In this document: positions 6,123-6,655 of the stretch, in pieces
How positions within the stretch are numbered: position 1 is the first letter of the stretch
Layout of the letters: every line of letters starts with the position of its first letter
NCBI GenBank assembly: GCA_947463975.1
Contig: CANHUW010000093.1
Span: 1-6,655 of the forward strand
Length of the DNA: 6,655 nt
Direction: 5' to 3'
Origin: Bacteroidota bacterium
GTDB taxonomy: Bacteria > Bacteroidota > Bacteroidia > Chitinophagales > Chitinophagaceae
Made by a program: the position numbers and the translations under genes
Notes under the pieces: model-generated
What the model was told of the DNA's origin: nothing
The model's database searches: none
What the model saw: the letters and a program-made list of their open reading frames with translations, nothing else

Positions 6123-6655
6123 TTATAATATCATTTTTTCAATTGGAATAACTAAAATGCCTTCAGCCCCTGCTGCTTTTAATTGCTCTATAATTTCCCA
6201 AAAATCACTTTCTGCAATAACACTATGAACACTACTCCAACCAGGAGAAGCTAATGGAAGCACCGTTGGACTTTTCATACCTGGCAATAAAGCAATAATT
6301 TTTGACAACTGATCATTAGGGGCATTCAATAAAACATATTTATTTTTCTTAGCCTTTTTTACTGATTCAATTCTAAACAATAAACTTTCTAATATTAAGT
6401 TTGCCTCAGCACTCAACGATTTTCTTTTAATTAAAACTGCTTGAGATTGTAAAATAGTTTCCGTTTCTTTTAACCCATTCATAAATAAGGTAGAGCCACT
6501 ACTTACTAAATCACAAACCACGTCTGCCAGCCCTATACCTGGCGCAATTTCGACACTTCCACTAATTTCATGAATCTCCGCTTTGACATTATTTCTATCC
6601 AAATAGTCCTGTACAATAACTGGATAGCTGGTGGCTATTTTCTTCCCTTCTAAAA
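6123..6655 (-). CDS. hisG: ATP phosphoribosyltransferase HisG, long form (N-terminus outside window)
   Basis: HisG joins ATP and PRPP to give phosphoribosyl-ATP, the first and feedback-controlled step of histidine synthesis. The frame stays open to the right edge, so the gene is partial: 176 C-terminal residues are visible and the start lies beyond the window. A TTG at 6600-6602 is internal, because the family sequence continues upstream (GKKIATSYPVIVQDYL). The PRPP-binding loop DLVSSGSTL is encoded at 6486-6512. The last 70 or so residues (from about 6341 to the stop) match the C-terminal ACT-like regulatory domain of long-form HisG, including APNDQL, LLPGMKSPTVLPL and the ending GAEGILVIPIEKMIL. 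A long-form enzyme is a histidine-inhibited hexamer that does not need HisZ. hisD begins 1 nt after its stop. Confidence 0.95.
   Translation of the reverse strand, partial: LEGKKIATSYPVIVQDYLDRNNVKAEIHEISGSVEIAPGIGLADVVCDLVSSGSTLFMNGLKETETILQSQAVLIKRKSLSAEANLILESLLFRIESVKKAKKNKYVLLNAPNDQLSKIIALLPGMKSPTVLPLASPGWSSVHSVIAESDFWEIIEQLKAAGAEGILVIPIEKMIL

Overview
This window looks like ordinary chromosomal amino-acid biosynthesis DNA from a member of the Bacteroidota. It is AT-rich, every gene is on the minus strand, and there are no clear Shine-Dalgarno sequences. There is a Bacteroidota-type promoter (TTTG, 21 nt, TAnnTTTG), and HisB is a bifunctional fusion of the kind found in this phylum. The protein sequences suggest the Chitinophagaceae, but that narrower placement is impression, not proof.

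Read in the direction of transcription (right to left), the window starts inside hisG. It continues through hisD and hisC, then a secreted PQQ-type sugar (sorbosone-like) dehydrogenase and a small secreted cytochrome c, then the bifunctional hisB. Gaps are 1, 6, 32 and 2 nt, and the cytochrome c stop overlaps the hisB start by one base (TAATG), so all six genes probably form one transcription unit. The four his genes cover step 1 (HisG), the IGP dehydratase and histidinol-phosphate phosphatase steps (HisB), the aminotransferase step (HisC) and the final oxidation (HisD). The dehydrogenase and cytochrome pair has no known role in histidine synthesis and splits hisC from hisB. hisH, hisA, hisF and hisIE do not follow hisB here.

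After hisB comes a 229-nt spacer and then the 5' half of trpE (anthranilate synthase component I), which runs off the left edge. The spacer is the most informative non-coding part. It holds a good promoter, an 18-residue leader peptide with three consecutive Trp codons, a strong terminator hairpin with a U-tract just before trpE, and a competing 8-bp antiterminator pairing. Together these make a complete candidate ribosome-mediated tryptophan attenuator. The promoter lies so close to the leader-peptide ATG that the leader mRNA may be nearly leaderless.

I found no mobile element, CRISPR array, tRNA, rRNA or unfamiliar multi-gene system. The points worth a second look are the trp attenuator, the redox gene pair inside the his operon, and the loss of the zinc-loop cysteines in HisB.
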